DNA of 64,000 nt from Telmatactis stephensoni. Its lineage: Eukaryota; Cnidaria; Anthozoa; Actiniaria; Isophelliidae. Below, in pieces: positions 63,140 to 64,000 of this stretch; positions within the stretch are counted from its first letter, which is position 1; every line of letters starts with the position of its first letter. A program made the position numbers and the translations under genes. The stretch covers positions 533,001 through 597,000 of the forward strand of contig JALIZF010001696.1 of the NCBI GenBank assembly GCA_029948255.1, given 5' to 3'. The notes beneath the pieces were generated by a model. That model worked only from the letters and a program-made list of their open reading frames with translations, made no database searches and had not been told where the DNA came from.

Positions 63140-63225
63140 TTCCCTGCTAGCAGAGTCTCTCTCGTTACGGTCCTGCAATGAAACATTTGCAGGACCGTAA
63201 CGAGAGAGACTCTGCTAGCAGGGAA
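63140..63225. mobile_element. Perfect 86-bp palindromic MITE with 9-bp duplication
   Basis: Both arms start TTCCCTGCTAGCAGAGTCTC and pair over almost 40 bp around a short loop. TGATTCAAT flanks each side (63131-63139 and 63226-63234). A 9-bp duplication points to a Mutator-like transposase. Confidence 0.8.
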
Positions 63226-63399
63226 TGATTCAATCCAAAGGTTGTAAAATATGACAAAAACTATTGTGAAGTGTACTATAAATCAAAACGAGATACCATT
63301 TTCCCATTGTACATAAATGCAAACTGTATCAAAATATTTTGGTTATTGTTGTTGTCAAAAGAGTATTTGATAATATTGCAAATAGAGTTTTAAATATCC

Positions 63400-63945
63400 A
63401 AAGGCGATGAATAGCATTTCATTTTGTCGATTTCGGACCATTTTTGACTATTTTGCTGATCAATAGGCTATAGCATTTGCATGCGCATTTTGTAAATTTT
63501 GGGCCATTTTTGAACATTTTGCATGAGCAATAGTCCAATGAAAATCGTCATTTGGGGCCATTTTTGCGCATTTTGTATGGGCTATATAGCCTTTGCATTT
63601 TGTCGATTTTGGGCCATTGCTGCGCATTTTGTATGGGCTATATAGCCTTTGCAATTTGTCGATTTTGGGCCATTTTTGAGCATAATATTGTGCATGAGCT
63701 ATAGTCCATTGAAAATCTTTATTTTGGGCCATTTCTGCGCATTTTTGATGGGCTATAGCCTTTGCGTTTTATCAAATTTGGGCCATTTTGGAGCATTTTG
63801 CATGCGCAATAGTCAATGAAAGTCGTCATTTTCAGTCATTTTTGCGCATTGTTGATGGGCTATCACCTTTGCATTTTTTTCGAATTTGGGCAATTTTCGA
63901 ACATATTGCATGGGCAATAGTCCCTTGAAAGTCGACCATCACGTA
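63400..63945. repeat. Two-part tandem repeat, TTTTGGGCCATTTTTG
   Basis: About five rounds in which TTTTGGGCCATTTTTGCGCA plus TATGGGCTATAGCCTTTGCA alternates with GAGCATTTTGCATGAGCAAT plus AGTCCATTGAAAATCGTC. The half-unit is about 60 bp and the full unit about 120 bp. Open frames across it are compositional. Confidence 0.85.
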
Positions 63946-63955
63946 CAATGCTGCA

Positions 63956-63976
63956 AAATGATGATGATGATGATGC
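63956..63976. repeat. (ATG)n short microsatellite
   Basis: ATGATGATGATGATGATG near the window end. Confidence 0.8.
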
Positions 63977-64000
63977 AAAATGGCCCAAACTCGACAAAAA

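Overview
The window looks like nuclear DNA of an invertebrate animal, most likely an anthozoan cnidarian (coral or anemone). The grounds are AT-rich sequence, small GT-AG exons in long introns, animal-specific genes (a ZC3H11A orthologue, a CYB5R1-like reductase, a SEA-domain membrane protein), a THAP-type Kolobok transposon, and many fold-back MITEs and minisatellites. The taxon is inferred; no marker gene is present.

Layout. 1-6.0 kb: no convincing coding exon; fold-back MITEs and dispersed repeats. 6.04-18.74 kb (+): a 16-exon ZC3H11A-like gene with three N-terminal CCCH zinc fingers and three KTFEEI-type motifs. Its reading frame is broken at about five places, two of them at homopolymers. 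Its last coding segment is repeated in decayed form just past the stop codon. 18.8-25.2 kb: intergenic, with MITEs, LINE pieces, a tRNA-like SINE, and a TAC-rich satellite interrupted by a hAT-type MITE. 25.23-36.87 kb (+): a CYB5R1-like NADH-cytochrome b5 reductase in nine exons. Its last intron holds a 6.58-kb Kolobok DNA transposon (29644-36223) with TTAA target duplications, terminal inverted repeats, a 10-exon THAP transposase that is open throughout, and a convergent two-exon gene for a P2X7-ballast-like cysteine-rich protein. 37-39.4 kb: several fold-back elements, including a TTAA-flanked MITE. 39.72-45.38 kb (-): a five-exon type I membrane protein with two SEA domains and a frameshifted signal-peptide exon; a 30-bp minisatellite lies in one intron. 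47.9-50.7 kb (+): a putative spliced non-coding transcript with a duplicated 86-nt exon. 53.5-61.3 kb: a long, strongly diverged tandem array of unknown nature. 61.4-64 kb: MITEs, a tiny palindromic element with a 9-bp duplication, and a closing tandem repeat.

The host genes do not form an obvious pathway: RNA export/processing (ZC3H11A), membrane redox (CYB5R1) and a mucin-like surface protein. From memory, human ZC3H11A and CYB5R1 both map to 1q32.1, so their adjacency here may be ancient linkage. The most notable find is the complete two-gene Kolobok element. It places a P2X7 ballast-like domain inside a transposon, and both of its genes contain an apparent GC-AG intron. All exon models were built by eye from splice sites and phase and need RNA support.
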